Position numbers and translations under genes: made by a program. This document shows positions 35,892 through 46,326 of a DNA stretch of 64,000 nucleotides, piece by piece; within the stretch, counting starts at the first letter, position 1, and the number at the start of each line of letters is the position of its first letter. The notes below the pieces were generated by a model. It ran no database searches and had not been told where the DNA came from. It saw nothing but the letters and a program-made list of their open reading frames with translations. This DNA comes from Sphingobacterium alkalisoli (GTDB lineage Bacteria; Bacteroidota; Bacteroidia; Sphingobacteriales; Sphingobacteriaceae), in NCBI RefSeq assembly GCF_005049105.1, contig NZ_SUKA01000001.1, positions 1,178,001 through 1,242,000 on the forward strand, in the 5' to 3' direction.

Positions 35892-37613
35892 ATGAAAATC
35901 GCTTTGTCTACAATATTACTGACCTTATTGTTCAGCTTCCTACCGGGGAGAGCGCAAACAGATATGTCATATAGCGAATCATTTACATTGCTTAAAAGTG
36001 AGATTGCTAAGAGTGATTATTATTTGGAAAAGAAGTTGACTCAGATCGATCAAATGCGAAAACAACTGGATTCTTCTAATAGTCCCGTTGCTCAATTTGA
36101 CGCCTGCAAGTCGCTTTTTCAGATGTATTATGACTTGCAGATTGATAGCGCATTGAAGTATGCCGAGCACATGCTTGCGCTGTCGGAGACTTCGCTTAAA
36201 CAGCAGCCCATTTACAGGACAGAATCAATGCTTTTTATAGCTCGCGTGTACGCATATACAGGGACGTATCGCGAATCTAAGGAAATATTAGATAGCGCGC
36301 GTATTGTTGGAGCGGGACTGGCTGACGAAATAAACCTACTCTATTTCACCGTACGAATGGAACTGTATAAAGGACTGGCCGAATATACAATCCTTGCGAG
36401 TGAGAAGAAGATTTATAAAAGTGAAATAAATGCTTGTTTGGACTCGTTGCTGCGTTATACACCTGAACAGTCCGTTTGGCACACAATACATCTTGCCAAC
36501 AAGCTTAAGGCGAAGAAAGAATATGACAGTGCAATAAAGGTATTGTTCGGAGCCTATAATCGACTATCGCTAGAAGATCGGGAAATGGCTCATGTTGCCT
36601 TTTATATGTCCACACTGTTTCACTTGAAGGGAGATTTGGAACAAGAAAAGCGATTTCTCGCTGTTTCGGCTATCACCGATGTTAAATATGCCGTAAAAGC
36701 ATATGTGTCTTTGTGGAAGCTAGCTGCACTTTTATATGATGAAGGTGATATTGAAACTGCTTACCAATTTGTCGAACTATCGCTACAAGATGCAACCTAT
36801 AGTGGAGCCTTCAGATGGTTCCAGCAGATTATAAAGATTCTTCCGAAAATATATGAAGCTTATAACACAAAAATTGTACAACAGCGGAATGCAATCTCAT
36901 CAGGATTCTTGATTATTGCCTGTCTATTGGCATTTACAATTTTATTGTCGCTGTTTGTCGTAAAGCAGTACAGAAAACTGCGGAAAACAAAAGATCAGTT
37001 AAGTGTATTGAACGACGACTTGACGAAAATGAATCAAGAGCTTAACTCAATGAGTAATCAACTGCACCTTTCTAATGCAGAGCTCCACATTGCTAACAGT
37101 CAGATGGCATTTTCGAATAATGAGCTGATAGCTATGAGTTTGCTAAAGGAAACTTACTTGAGTAAGTTTATAGATTTGTGCTCGGATTACATCGAAAAAT
37201 TAAATGACTATCGCGTTAATCTGAAAAGATTGCTGAAGAGAGGGATGATTGAAAAAATCCAAAGGGAACTAGATTCTACAGCATACATTGAAAAGGAATA
37301 CAAAGCGTTCCTTATTAATTTTGATGAGACTTTTTTGAAATTATACCCAAATTTCGTGATGGAGTTTAATAACCTCTTACCGGTAGAGGAGAGAACGGAA
37401 GTAAAAGGAGCATTGTTAACGACTGAACTTCGGATTTTTGCTCTTATTAGATTAGGCATAACCGATAGCGCCAAGATTTCACGGTTTCTACGGTGTTCAA
37501 TAAGTACGATTTATACATACCGAAGTAAGACTAAAAACAAATCGATTTGTCCAGATCAGTTTGAAGGACGCATTCAGGTACTTGATCGCGAAGACTTGCT
37601 GTTGTCGTATTAA
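35892..37613 (+). CDS. Membrane-spanning TPR/helix-turn-helix regulator (DUF6377-like)
   Basis: 573 residues from the ATG at 35892; a TTG at 35877 is possible but less likely. A signal peptide ([17 protein letters not shown]) is followed by a helical TPR-like periplasmic part (about 30-325). One membrane helix ([19 protein letters not shown], about 338-358) comes next, then a cytoplasmic coiled coil rich in Asn and Leu ([18 protein letters not shown]). The C-terminal helix-turn-helix is [20 protein letters not shown], then [16 protein letters not shown] (about 515-550). This layout matches DUF6377-type one-component regulators of Bacteroidota, often near SusCD genes. It lies on the same strand upstream of the SusCD locus at 38.7-47.6 kb, which may be its target. 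Confidence 0.85.
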   Translation: MKIALSTILLTLLFSFLPGRAQTDMSYSESFTLLKSEIAKSDYYLEKKLTQIDQMRKQLDSSNSPVAQFDACKSLFQMYYDLQIDSALKYAEHMLALSETSLKQQPIYRTESMLFIARVYAYTGTYRESKEILDSARIVGAGLADEINLLYFTVRMELYKGLAEYTILASEKKIYKSEINACLDSLLRYTPEQSVWHTIHLANKLKAKKEYDSAIKVLFGAYNRLSLEDREMAHVAFYMSTLFHLKGDLEQEKRFLAVSAITDVKYAVKAYVSLWKLAALLYDEGDIETAYQFVELSLQDATYSGAFRWFQQIIKILPKIYEAYNTKIVQQRNAISSGFLIIACLLAFTILLSLFVVKQYRKLRKTKDQLSVLNDDLTKMNQELNSMSNQLHLSNAELHIANSQMAFSNNELIAMSLLKETYLSKFIDLCSDYIEKLNDYRVNLKRLLKRGMIEKIQRELDSTAYIEKEYKAFLINFDETFLKLYPNFVMEFNNLLPVEERTEVKGALLTTELRIFALIRLGITDSAKISRFLRCSISTIYTYRSKTKNKSICPDQFEGRIQVLDREDLLLSY

Positions 37614-37694
37614 TGCTTTGTTCCCAAACGATTTCTTTTTCTGACTGCTTTCAAAAAAAAAGTCTGTGACTTAAACTATCTGGTTAATAGAAAC

Positions 37695-38219
37695 GAACTT
37701 ATTTTTTAATCAGTTTTTTGTCCATGGCATTACCTTTCCGCCACTGGCCGTGGCAGGGCTCCAAACTTTTTCTTAAAAAAAAGTTTGACAAAATTCAAGA
37801 CTTGGACAATGTTACGCTAAAAGCTTTTGGATTTACTAAACAGCTCCAAGCCGCTTCGCTTTGTGGATCTGTTTTTAACGCAAATCCGCAAGTTTTCTTA
37901 ACGCTACATCGACCTAGATCCTCCTATAAATTCCGCTGAAGTATAAAAGTGCAATATAGTCAATGCACTATCCTTACATTCACTAAAGATGTCGCCTTAG
38001 TCATTTGCCAATTGCAGGAGGAGGCACTAGCCAATGTGGCAAATGGGTACAGCGACGAGTTTACCTTCGGTGGGCTCCACTTCGTTCCGGTTTTGCTTCT
38101 TTTTGAGGTAAAAAGAAGAACGCCGCCACGGCTCGAGTGGCAAATAGAAAAATACGGATAATAATGCATGCAAATACAATCTAGAATGAGTAAAAGAAAT
38201 TTGATTAAAAAATAAGTTC
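37695..38219. repeat. 525-bp MITE-like repeat with 18-bp terminal inverted repeats, copy 1
   Basis: The ends are GAACTTATTTTTTAATCA (37695-37712) and its perfect reverse complement (38202-38219). The whole unit is repeated with few differences at 53768-54292, same length and orientation. Inside are several further inverted repeats: CAAACTTTTT/AAAAAGTTTG, CATTTGCCA/TGGCAAATG (38002-38010 and 38037-38045), and CTTCTTTTT/AAAAAGAAG (38096-38118). Short frames of 70-73 codons are conserved but look like chance. No transposase is encoded and no target duplication is visible. It looks like a non-autonomous mobile repeat or a structured intergenic repeat. Confidence 0.85.
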
Positions 38220-38742
38220 CTTTAAAATTTATTGATCCAAAAAGTAAATGAATCACTGAAGATAAGCCTTATCTCTACCATAAAAGACAGGTAAACTTTA
38301 TCATATTTAAGTCACCAAAAGTGAATTTAAGATGAAAAAATACAACCTTAACAGGTGAAAATTGGAAGTCTGTTAAGGTGTTGTAAATTCAATGTTAAAT
38401 TCCCGAAAACACCGCATGGAAATGCCTGTAAATATATCTTAAAAGTTTAGAAATTAAGATTTATTAAGTGGTATAAAATACTGTTTATTAGTGTTTTAAA
38501 TTTTTTATGATTTTGATTTTGATGTTGTGAAAATTCGCATTTAAAATAGTCTAACATTAAAGTTTGACCTTTGAAAAATGAAATTAATGAGCCAATGAAA
38601 TTGACAAAAATGAAGGAATTTTTATGTCATTTGCATCCGAAAAAGTGACGGCTCAACAGTTGCCGTATGTTGACAAAATGGAGAAGCAGAATATAACTCA
38701 TTTTAAACTTAAAACACAATTGTTAGAAATAAATTAATAGAA
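38220..38742. other. AT-rich intergenic region before the TIG/NHL locus
   Basis: 523 bases without a credible gene. It contains a palindrome AGATAAG-C-CTTATCT at 38260-38274 and a hairpin ACCTTAACAG / CTGTTAAGGT at 38345-38379. The promoter of the SusCD locus is expected here, but no exact TAnnTTTG box with a matching upstream TTG was found. The base composition is clearly lower in G+C than the genes that follow. Confidence 0.6.
38345..38379. terminator. Hairpin upstream of the TIG/NHL gene
   Basis: 10-bp arms ACCTTAACAG and CTGTTAAGGT around a 15-base loop, extendable with a bulge by ACA/TGT pairs. There is no T-run. It may be a regulatory hairpin or a weak terminator. Confidence 0.35.
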
Positions 38743-40098
38743 ATGCGACCAAAACAACAGATTTTTTCGTACTTATCTTTATTCCTCTTTGTCTTATCTT
38801 CTTGTAAAAATGAAGAAACTGATCTGCGTAAGGAATATGATCCATCAGCACCTGTGGTACTGACGTCCTTTTATCCGCTTGAGGGTGGAGCAAAAGACAA
38901 AATTTTATTGAATGGAGAAAATTTCGGAAGCGACCCGAAAGCAATCAAAGTTTATTTCAACAAGAAAGAGGCTGCGGTCGTTTCTTCCAGCGGAAATCGG
39001 ATCTATGCTATTGTACCGCGTCTGCCGGGTGACGACCCCCGTATTTCGGTGAGGATCGGTGAAGATTCCGTAGTCTATGAAAACCACTTCATCTACACGG
39101 CTCAGGCGCAGGTTACCACTGTTACCGGTTCCGGCGACAGAGAGTTCGTACCGGGAACGCTCGATCAGGCCCATGTCTGTGCAAAGTACCTGGAGTTGGA
39201 TAAGGAGGGCAACCTCTTTATGACCTGGCGGGATGGCGTCGGTAATGAGAAATTTGGCGTGGGCCGAGTCAGCGAAGCCGAAAATCTAGTGACCTCCATG
39301 TATCTGGCGGCGAGCAGTCCATATCCCTATGCCAACGGTATCACGGTAGATCGAGAAACAGGTATGATGACTGTTTCGCACGAATCCGTGGTTGAAGTGT
39401 TTTTCTCCTTTGACCCAAGGGAGGGCTGGTATCCGCGTCAGCGCAACGCCTCATTTGCAGATCCTCACGGAATTCCAACGGGTAATCAGTATATGAACTT
39501 TATCTCTTTCTCTCCGTACGACGGCTATCTTTATACGCGTTCCCGAGATGGCAGTGTCGTCCGGATACACCCCGATACATATGAAGCGACCGTTATACAC
39601 AAAGGATCGAATGCTGCCGGGTCGAAATGGCCCTACGGATCGCAATATGGACAGGGTATCAACCCGGATAAACCGTGGGAGCTTTGGATGACCCTTCATT
39701 CAAATGCCAGTCCGAACGAGTACAGACAGGGCCTCATGGTGCTGGATCTTCGTCCAGAACATATCAACGAAGGCTTCAAAAGGGTAAATGCGACCGGTGG
39801 TAGTGGCCACCGCGATGGGCCGATCGAAGATGCGGTGTTTAACTATCCCAAAGATATCAAGTTTGACAACGACGGAAATATGTTTGTCGCCGATTATGGC
39901 AACCACTGTATCCGTATGGTATCGGCTGACGGTATCGTTACTACGGTAGCGGGACAGCCCGGCGTGTCAGGATACAAAGACGGGGGGCCGATAGAATCCA
40001 TGTTTAACAACCCTTGGGGGGTTGCCGTTAATGAAGACGGTGATATATATATTGCCGACTACGGCAATTCGCGAATTCGCAAACTAGTTATTGAATAA
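38743..40098 (+). CDS. IPT/TIG plus NHL-repeat lipoprotein
   Basis: 451 residues with lipobox FVLSSCKNE. An IPT/TIG immunoglobulin-like domain (about 35-120: VVLTSFYPLEGGAKDKILLNGE...FGSDPKAIKVYFN) is followed by NHL-type propeller blades, best seen at the C-terminus: AVFNYPKDIKFDNDGNMFVA, DYGNHCIRMVS, NNPWGVAVNEDGDIYIADYG. Such proteins are usually surface lipoproteins in SusCD loci and are thought to bind glycans or proteins; no catalytic motif is seen. It is the first gene of the locus, 19 bases before its SusC partner. Confidence 0.9.
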   Translation: MRPKQQIFSYLSLFLFVLSSCKNEETDLRKEYDPSAPVVLTSFYPLEGGAKDKILLNGENFGSDPKAIKVYFNKKEAAVVSSSGNRIYAIVPRLPGDDPRISVRIGEDSVVYENHFIYTAQAQVTTVTGSGDREFVPGTLDQAHVCAKYLELDKEGNLFMTWRDGVGNEKFGVGRVSEAENLVTSMYLAASSPYPYANGITVDRETGMMTVSHESVVEVFFSFDPREGWYPRQRNASFADPHGIPTGNQYMNFISFSPYDGYLYTRSRDGSVVRIHPDTYEATVIHKGSNAAGSKWPYGSQYGQGINPDKPWELWMTLHSNASPNEYRQGLMVLDLRPEHINEGFKRVNATGGSGHRDGPIEDAVFNYPKDIKFDNDGNMFVADYGNHCIRMVSADGIVTTVAGQPGVSGYKDGGPIESMFNNPWGVAVNEDGDIYIADYGNSRIRKLVIE

Positions 40099-40117
40099 TA
40101 AATTGCATATAAATACT

Positions 40118-43100
40118 ATGAGGATCATTCATATTTTGTGCTTACTGCCGTTTTGCTTTTGGCTTACGACGACATTTGCACAGCAAACACAAGAATTAAC
40201 AATCGTAGGTACCGTATTAGATGAAAGCGGAGAGCCAATGGCCAACGTATCTATTTACGTCAGGGACAAGGCCAGTATCGGTACATCGTCGGATGAAAAA
40301 GGAAAATTTAGCGTTAAAGCGAGTTATGGCGATAAAATCGTGTTCACTTCCGTGGGATATGAGCCCGTAGAGCACCTAGCGGTCGAATCGACAAACAATC
40401 TCATCATCAGGCTCAACGAAGCTGCAGCGGCTATCGATGAGGTTGTTGTGGTCGGTCTTGGTGCCCAACAGCGGAAAATAAGTTCGGTAGGCGCCATCAC
40501 GACGGTGGATACCAAAGACCTGCAGTCACCAGCTCCCTCGATGGCAAACCTGCTCGGCGGACGGGCAGCCGGCGTGATATCCATGCAGGCCAGCGGTGAA
40601 CCAGGACAAAATATCGCAGATTTCTGGATACGTGGTATAGGTACCTTTGGTGCCAATGCCAGTGCACTGGTCCTTATCGACGGACTGGAAGGTGACTTAA
40701 ATACCATCGATCCGGCGGACGTTGAGAGCTTCTCCATCCTGAAGGATGCGTCGGCCACGGCCGTCTATGGCGTGCGCGGTGCCAACGGCGTAGTGTTGGT
40801 CACGACCAAGAGAGGTGTCGTGGATCGGATACAGATTACAGGGCGTGTGAATTCAACTCTTTCACACCTCAGTCGCCTGCCCAAGTATTTAGGTGCATAC
40901 GATTATGCCCAGCTGGCTAATGAGGCTGCTTTTGCACGCAGCGAATCGCCGGTCTATACCGATACCGAATTAGGGATCATTCAATATGGCTTGGATCCGG
41001 ACATGTATCCAGATGTCAGTTGGCAGGACGAAATCCTCAACAAAAACTTTTGGCGTCAAAGCTATTATGCCAGCGGACGCGGAGGATCTGAGGTCGCACG
41101 CTATTTCCTGAGTTTAGGCGGTAACAGCGAAACAGCCGCTTATAAAGTAGATAAGGGCAGTCCATACAGTTCAAATGTAGGATTTAATGCTTATACCTAT
41201 CGGATTAACCTGGATATTAATCTAACCAAAACCACAAAAGTGTACTTAGGATCGGATGGATACTTATCCAAATTGGATATGCCAGGTATGGGCAATACAG
41301 ACTATATATGGGATGCACAATCAGCGCTTACACCCCTGGCTATTCCTACACAATACTCCAATGGTATGCTACCGGCAATGGGAAGTAACGGGCTGTCATC
41401 GCCTTACGTCTTAATTAACCGTACCGGAAAGGCCAGTGAGCAGTGGTACAAGGGTAAAACAACGCTCTCGCTCGATCAAGATCTTTCCAGTGTGCTCGAT
41501 GGTCTCAAGTTCCGGGTACAGGGCGCTTACGATATTCACAGTAGATTCACAGAACGCAGATGGGTACAGCCAGCCCTATATCAGGCCACGGGCCGGAATT
41601 ATGACGGCTCACTTGTTACGGAGGAAATGGTACAGGAAAGCGCTGCAGCCTATGGTAAAGATACACGGCAGTACCGCAAGTACCATTTGGAATCCACGCT
41701 TAACTATGACCAACAATTCGGTGATGACCACCGCACATCAGCGTTGATCTATTACTACGTCAGCGATGCCAAAAGCACGGAGAAAGCCACAAATAACCTG
41801 ACGGCTATCCCTGTGCGTTATCAAGGGGTGTCCAGCAGACTGACTTATGGTTTCCGTGATACCTATCTGTTGGATGTCAACTTCGGGTATACGGGTTCCG
41901 AAAACTTCCAGCCGGGCAGGCAATATGGATTCTTTCCATCTATTGCACTGGGCTGGGTGCCTACGAGCTACAGCTTTATACAGGAGAAGGCTCCCTGGCT
42001 CAACTATTTTAAGATCCGGGCCTCCTATGGGACTGTGGGTAACGACCGTATCATTGATGATATTCGTTTTCCTTACCTGACGAAAGCCAATCAAGGTTTC
42101 GGTACCATATGGGGAGTTGGCGGGATAGAAACTATTAACGAAACCCGTATCGGAGCGGATAACCTCGCCTGGGAAAGGGCTATCAAGTCTAATCTAGGGA
42201 TCGAGGGCAAGCTTTTCAACAACAAGATTGACTTCGTCATTGATTTCTTTAAAGATCAGCGAAACGGAATATTCCAGCAACGCGTACAAGTTCCCGAATA
42301 TGTGGGCGTGGTGAACAATCCATGGGCAAATGTGGGACGGATGAAAAGCACGGGTGCCGACGGAAACATCAGCTACAACACGCAGGTGTCTCAGGATTTT
42401 GGCTTTACCGTGCGCGGTAATTTTACCTACTCTAAAAATGTTGTGCAAAACTGGGAACAGGCATATATGGAGTATCCATATTTGGAACAGAACGGTTTCC
42501 CATATAATTCCGTCCGTGGCTACCAGTCTCTGGGACTGTTTAAGGATGAGGATGACGTGAAATATAGTCCGAAACAGAGCTTTGGAGCGGTGTTGCCGGG
42601 TGATATCAAATACAAAGACGTCAATGGAGATGGTGTAATCAATACGTTAGACAAGGTGCCTTTGACGCATAGCGATTATCCGTTGCTCATGTTCGGTTTT
42701 GGTGGCGAGTTCCGTTATAAAAACCTGTCCTTGGGCGTCCTGTTCAAAGGAACCGGAAGAACACCTTTCTACTATGTAGGCATGCCTAAAACGTATAAGG
42801 GAGTCACAGAGATCAACGGTAAGGGTTATATGCCATTCTACAACGGTACGGAGGGCAATGTAATCGAGTCGGTTAACGATCCCAAAAACCGGTGGATTCC
42901 TCGGGAATATGCGCTGGAACATGGTATAGACGTTTCTCTGGCGGAAAATCCGAATGCCCGGTTTCCACGTCTTCAGTACGGTAAGAATAACAACAACACC
43001 CAGTTGTCCTCTTTTTGGCTGGATGATGCCCGCTACATTCGATTGCAAGAGATCACATTGAGTTACCGAGTAAGTCCAGCATTTTTGAAGAGGGCGGGTG

Positions 43101-43246
43101 TAAGTTCCATGGATCTTCAATTTGTAGGAAACAACTTATATATCTGGGACAATGTGAAAATCTTTGACCCCGAGCAGGCTGCATGGAATGGCCGTAAGTA
43201 TCCGATACCGACGACCTATTCGATGCAAGTATATATCAATCTTTAG
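40118..43246 (+). CDS. SusC/RagA-family TonB-linked outer membrane receptor
   Basis: 1042 residues from the ATG at 40118 (MRIIHILCLLPF); an in-frame TTG at 40091 overlaps the previous stop and is rejected. A signal peptide ends near TTTFAQ. The carboxypeptidase-regulatory-like domain, the box IDEVVVVGLGAQQRKISSVG, and plug motifs LLGGRAAGVISM, FWIRGIGTFG, ALVLIDGLEGD and DASATAVYGVRGANGVVLVTT are all typical. The barrel ends with YSMQVYINL. By eye this gene and its SusD are richer in G+C than the genes around 13-14 kb or 37 kb, which may reflect acquisition from elsewhere. Confidence 0.96.
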   Translation: MRIIHILCLLPFCFWLTTTFAQQTQELTIVGTVLDESGEPMANVSIYVRDKASIGTSSDEKGKFSVKASYGDKIVFTSVGYEPVEHLAVESTNNLIIRLNEAAAAIDEVVVVGLGAQQRKISSVGAITTVDTKDLQSPAPSMANLLGGRAAGVISMQASGEPGQNIADFWIRGIGTFGANASALVLIDGLEGDLNTIDPADVESFSILKDASATAVYGVRGANGVVLVTTKRGVVDRIQITGRVNSTLSHLSRLPKYLGAYDYAQLANEAAFARSESPVYTDTELGIIQYGLDPDMYPDVSWQDEILNKNFWRQSYYASGRGGSEVARYFLSLGGNSETAAYKVDKGSPYSSNVGFNAYTYRINLDINLTKTTKVYLGSDGYLSKLDMPGMGNTDYIWDAQSALTPLAIPTQYSNGMLPAMGSNGLSSPYVLINRTGKASEQWYKGKTTLSLDQDLSSVLDGLKFRVQGAYDIHSRFTERRWVQPALYQATGRNYDGSLVTEEMVQESAAAYGKDTRQYRKYHLESTLNYDQQFGDDHRTSALIYYYVSDAKSTEKATNNLTAIPVRYQGVSSRLTYGFRDTYLLDVNFGYTGSENFQPGRQYGFFPSIALGWVPTSYSFIQEKAPWLNYFKIRASYGTVGNDRIIDDIRFPYLTKANQGFGTIWGVGGIETINETRIGADNLAWERAIKSNLGIEGKLFNNKIDFVIDFFKDQRNGIFQQRVQVPEYVGVVNNPWANVGRMKSTGADGNISYNTQVSQDFGFTVRGNFTYSKNVVQNWEQAYMEYPYLEQNGFPYNSVRGYQSLGLFKDEDDVKYSPKQSFGAVLPGDIKYKDVNGDGVINTLDKVPLTHSDYPLLMFGFGGEFRYKNLSLGVLFKGTGRTPFYYVGMPKTYKGVTEINGKGYMPFYNGTEGNVIESVNDPKNRWIPREYALEHGIDVSLAENPNARFPRLQYGKNNNNTQLSSFWLDDARYIRLQEITLSYRVSPAFLKRAGVSSMDLQFVGNNLYIWDNVKIFDPEQAAWNGRKYPIPTTYSMQVYINL

Positions 43247-43269
43247 AACGACAGATTTAAATTAACGAC

Positions 43270-45318
43270 ATGAGAACGTCAATAATCATAAAAAAAATAA
43301 CGAAGGCAGTGCTTATTATTCAGTTGCTTGTCATGGCGACCTCCTGTAAGGATTACCTGAATATCGACAATTACTTCGACGATGAGTTTAACATCGACTC
43401 GGCATTTAGCAATACCCGAAATATGGAAGCTTATATGTGGGGTGCAGCGTCGCTATTCCCTGACGAGGCAAAAACAATTCGAAGCAATTACACCCCTGGA
43501 CCGATGGCAACTGATGAAGCTTTTAACGGGCTGACCGGAGCGGGAACCACCAATATATATTATGGGATGGATTTTGCTACCGGAAACATTACACCGGATA
43601 AATTTGGAGGGCTTAATCAATGGAACAACTATTACAAAATTATCCGTAAATGCAATCTGGTGCTGCAAAATCTGGAGCGGCCGGGCGACATGACAATTGT
43701 CGATAGGCAACGGATCGAGGGGTACACCCGTTTCATTAGAGCTTATGCATACTACAATATTTTGGTGGATTATGGTCCTCCGATATTGGTAGGCGATGAA
43801 GTGCTCAACACGAACGAAACCATGGAATACTACGATCGTCCGCGGTCGACTTACGATGAAGCGATGGAATATACCTGCGGAGAGTTAGAGAAGGCAGGCC
43901 AACTGATGCCGCCCGATGTTGGGCTACTTAATTTCGGACGTCCTTCCAAAGGAGCGGCATGGGCACTGATCGCACGTTTGCGATTGATACATGCCAGTCC
44001 ATTGTACAATGGTGGTGAAGCAGGCCGTTCATTCTTCGGCAGTTGGACGCGCAAGACCGACGGCGTGCACTATGTATCACAGCAATATGACGAAGCGCGC
44101 TGGGCGGTAGCCGCGGCCGCTGCCAAACGTGTCATGGATATGGGATTGTATAAGCTTTATACTGTGCCTGCTGACGACTTGACCCCTATGTTGCCGGCAG
44201 GGGTTGTGTCCGATCCCGAATATTATAATAGCTATCCAAATGGCGCAAATGGTATCGATGCATTCAGATCCTACTCAGATATATTTACCGGTGAATCTGT
44301 AGCTGCCATCAACCCGGAAATTATCTGGGGGAAAAGTGCGCAGTATATCAATACCGACCTCAATCAAGGAGCGCTTCCGCCAACGCTCGGTGGTTGGGGA
44401 CGCTTCTGCGTGACACAGAAAGTCGTTGATGCCTACCTGATGACGGATGGACGTACCATACAGGAAGCTCGTGGCGACACCTATTTTGAACAAGTCAGTG
44501 ATCTGCCTGCAGGTGGTACATTTAATGACCTTTTTACAGAACAGTCGAGGAGCTTCTCGGGGTACCCGCTTAATGCCGGTGTATTCAAGATGTATGCTAA
44601 TCGAGAAATGCGCTTTTACGCATCTGTAGGATTCAATGAAGCCGTGTGGCAGGCATTATCCTCTACCACGCTCTTTAATCACACCGCCAAGTACTATTTT
44701 CAGGATCTGGACGGCCGCGGTGGGGTGAGTGCGAGCTCTCCCAACTATCCGATCACGGGATACGTGATCAAGAAATGGATACACCCGTATGATGCAAAAA
44801 GTGGTACCGGAGCACGGCAACTTCCAAAGTTCTATGCGATGATTCGGTATGCCGAAATCTTGTTGTCGTACGCCGAGGCACTCAATAACCTGACCGGTAG
44901 CCATTCGGTAGAACTGGGAGACAAAACGTATGCCCTAAGCCGCGATGTCGATGCGATCAAAGGCGCTTTCAATGCTGTGCGCTATCGCGCAGGCTTGCCC
45001 GGTTTGTCTGCTGGGCAGCTTGCCAGCTCATCGGAAGTACAAAAACAAATCGAACGCGAACGTATGGTCGAGTTCCTATGGGAGAACAGACGTTTCTACG
45101 ATGTACGTCGCTGGGGCATCTACGAACAAACAGAACGCGAGCCCATCATGGGTATGAATCCGGATGGAGATACACGGGAGGCCTATTACAGACGTGTCGT
45201 GCCGGGATCTTCTTCATTCCTTGCGCGGGAAGTCAATAAGCGAGCCAACTGGGTGCCGCTACCACGCGCTGAATTGAGAAGGTTGCCGTCGGTAGACCAA
45301 AATCCAGGGTATAATTAG
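43270..45318 (+). CDS. RagB/SusD-family surface lipoprotein
   Basis: 682 residues, on the long side for the family, with lipobox VMATSCKDYL. SusD motifs are clear: NYYKIIRKCNLVLQNLE, GYTRFIRAYAYYNILVDYGPP, FYAMIRYAEILLSYAEALNNL, and RERMVEFLWENRRFYDVRRWG near the C-terminus. It is the surface binding partner of the SusC encoded 23 bases upstream. The substrate is unknown because no enzyme is encoded in the locus. Confidence 0.96.
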   Translation: MRTSIIIKKITKAVLIIQLLVMATSCKDYLNIDNYFDDEFNIDSAFSNTRNMEAYMWGAASLFPDEAKTIRSNYTPGPMATDEAFNGLTGAGTTNIYYGMDFATGNITPDKFGGLNQWNNYYKIIRKCNLVLQNLERPGDMTIVDRQRIEGYTRFIRAYAYYNILVDYGPPILVGDEVLNTNETMEYYDRPRSTYDEAMEYTCGELEKAGQLMPPDVGLLNFGRPSKGAAWALIARLRLIHASPLYNGGEAGRSFFGSWTRKTDGVHYVSQQYDEARWAVAAAAAKRVMDMGLYKLYTVPADDLTPMLPAGVVSDPEYYNSYPNGANGIDAFRSYSDIFTGESVAAINPEIIWGKSAQYINTDLNQGALPPTLGGWGRFCVTQKVVDAYLMTDGRTIQEARGDTYFEQVSDLPAGGTFNDLFTEQSRSFSGYPLNAGVFKMYANREMRFYASVGFNEAVWQALSSTTLFNHTAKYYFQDLDGRGGVSASSPNYPITGYVIKKWIHPYDAKSGTGARQLPKFYAMIRYAEILLSYAEALNNLTGSHSVELGDKTYALSRDVDAIKGAFNAVRYRAGLPGLSAGQLASSSEVQKQIERERMVEFLWENRRFYDVRRWGIYEQTEREPIMGMNPDGDTREAYYRRVVPGSSSFLAREVNKRANWVPLPRAELRRLPSVDQNPGYN

Positions 45319-45399
45319 AATAGAACGATAAAAAGGAAGAACATAAACCCGCGGTTTCCTAATTATGGGGAGACATCGGACCACTAAAAAAAATAACGG

Positions 45400-46296
45400 A
45401 TGAAACGAAGATATATAGCCATTCTTGCATTCACGACGATGTTTACGTCTTGTGATGATCATGAGATGTTCGAAAAGGAGATGTACAAAAATGAAGTCTC
45501 TTTGATTAGTAGCGATGACCACAATGTATTTCAGGAGGTCGTACAAATGACCGGAGGGGAAATCATCGGGTATGTCGCCGCTTCTGTCGGTGGTACACAC
45601 GCCCCCGAGAAGGATCTGGTGATCGGACTGGAGGAAGATCCGGAACCCTTGAAAGAATACAACTGGTCGAATTTTGATGCAGCGGAAGATCTGTATGCCA
45701 AACTTGTGCCTGCAGGTAAATACGAGCTTCTTGATGACAAGATTATAATAAAAGCGGGCGAGCGCACCGGAAGAACCATGATTAAGCTACGCCCGGAAGG
45801 TTTATCGCCGGATTCGACCTATTTTATCGGATTAAAGGCTACCGACGTTTCCGGTGTAGAGATCAATCCGACAAAAAATACCGTGCTTTACCAAGTGTCT
45901 TTTGAGAACGCTTATGCTTCTCAAATTACCAGTTCAAGGTATACGATGACGGGGATAAAAGACGGAGAGATACCTGTGGCGGCAAATAAGGAATTGTTTC
46001 CGCTTACGCACAACAGCGTCAGGATGATAGCGGGTAATGAAACTTTTCAGTCAACTGAAGCTGCCTTTGCAAAAACGGCTATTATACTGGAAGTGGATGA
46101 GGACAACAAGGTATCCATCAAACCGTATAAGGATATACAGGTTACGCAGTTGAATAACGATCCGTTGTATCCAAATATGTTTCGGATCGAAGAGGCTTTT
46201 GGAAGAAAAACCAACGTGTTTCTGCTGAAATACGAGTACACGATCAGCGGTGTTACAAATGTTATACAAGAACGCGTGGAAATGCAAGTAAGGTAG
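45400..46296 (+). CDS. DUF1735/DUF4361-like surface lipoprotein
   Basis: 298 residues with lipobox TMFTSCDDHE. The N-terminal half has the DUF1735-like Ig-fold signature VYVAASVGGT-type strand (GYVAASVGGTHAPEKDLVIG), and LLDDKIIIKAGERTGRTMIKL followed by LSPDSTYFIGLKATD, which is the standard DUF1735 pattern. The C-terminal half is beta-rich (VRMIAGNETFQ) and could be DUF4361-like. These lipoproteins accompany SusCD pairs and are thought to be surface glycan-binding proteins. It follows the SusD gene by 81 bases. Confidence 0.8.
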   Translation: MKRRYIAILAFTTMFTSCDDHEMFEKEMYKNEVSLISSDDHNVFQEVVQMTGGEIIGYVAASVGGTHAPEKDLVIGLEEDPEPLKEYNWSNFDAAEDLYAKLVPAGKYELLDDKIIIKAGERTGRTMIKLRPEGLSPDSTYFIGLKATDVSGVEINPTKNTVLYQVSFENAYASQITSSRYTMTGIKDGEIPVAANKELFPLTHNSVRMIAGNETFQSTEAAFAKTAIILEVDEDNKVSIKPYKDIQVTQLNNDPLYPNMFRIEEAFGRKTNVFLLKYEYTISGVTNVIQERVEMQVR

Positions 46297-46326
46297 GGGA
46301 GTTACAATAATATTAAAGTCATAACG

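Noticed and set aside
37718..38161. Two short frames (73 and 70 codons) inside repeat copy 1, also conserved in copy 2
   Set aside because: The sequence conservation is fully explained by the repeat itself; frames have no start context and differences between copies are not biased to silent sites as far as can be seen by eye.
37695..38219. Target-site duplication at the repeat element
   Set aside because: Flanking bases at both copies do not show a direct duplication next to the inverted repeats, so insertion by transposition could not be confirmed.
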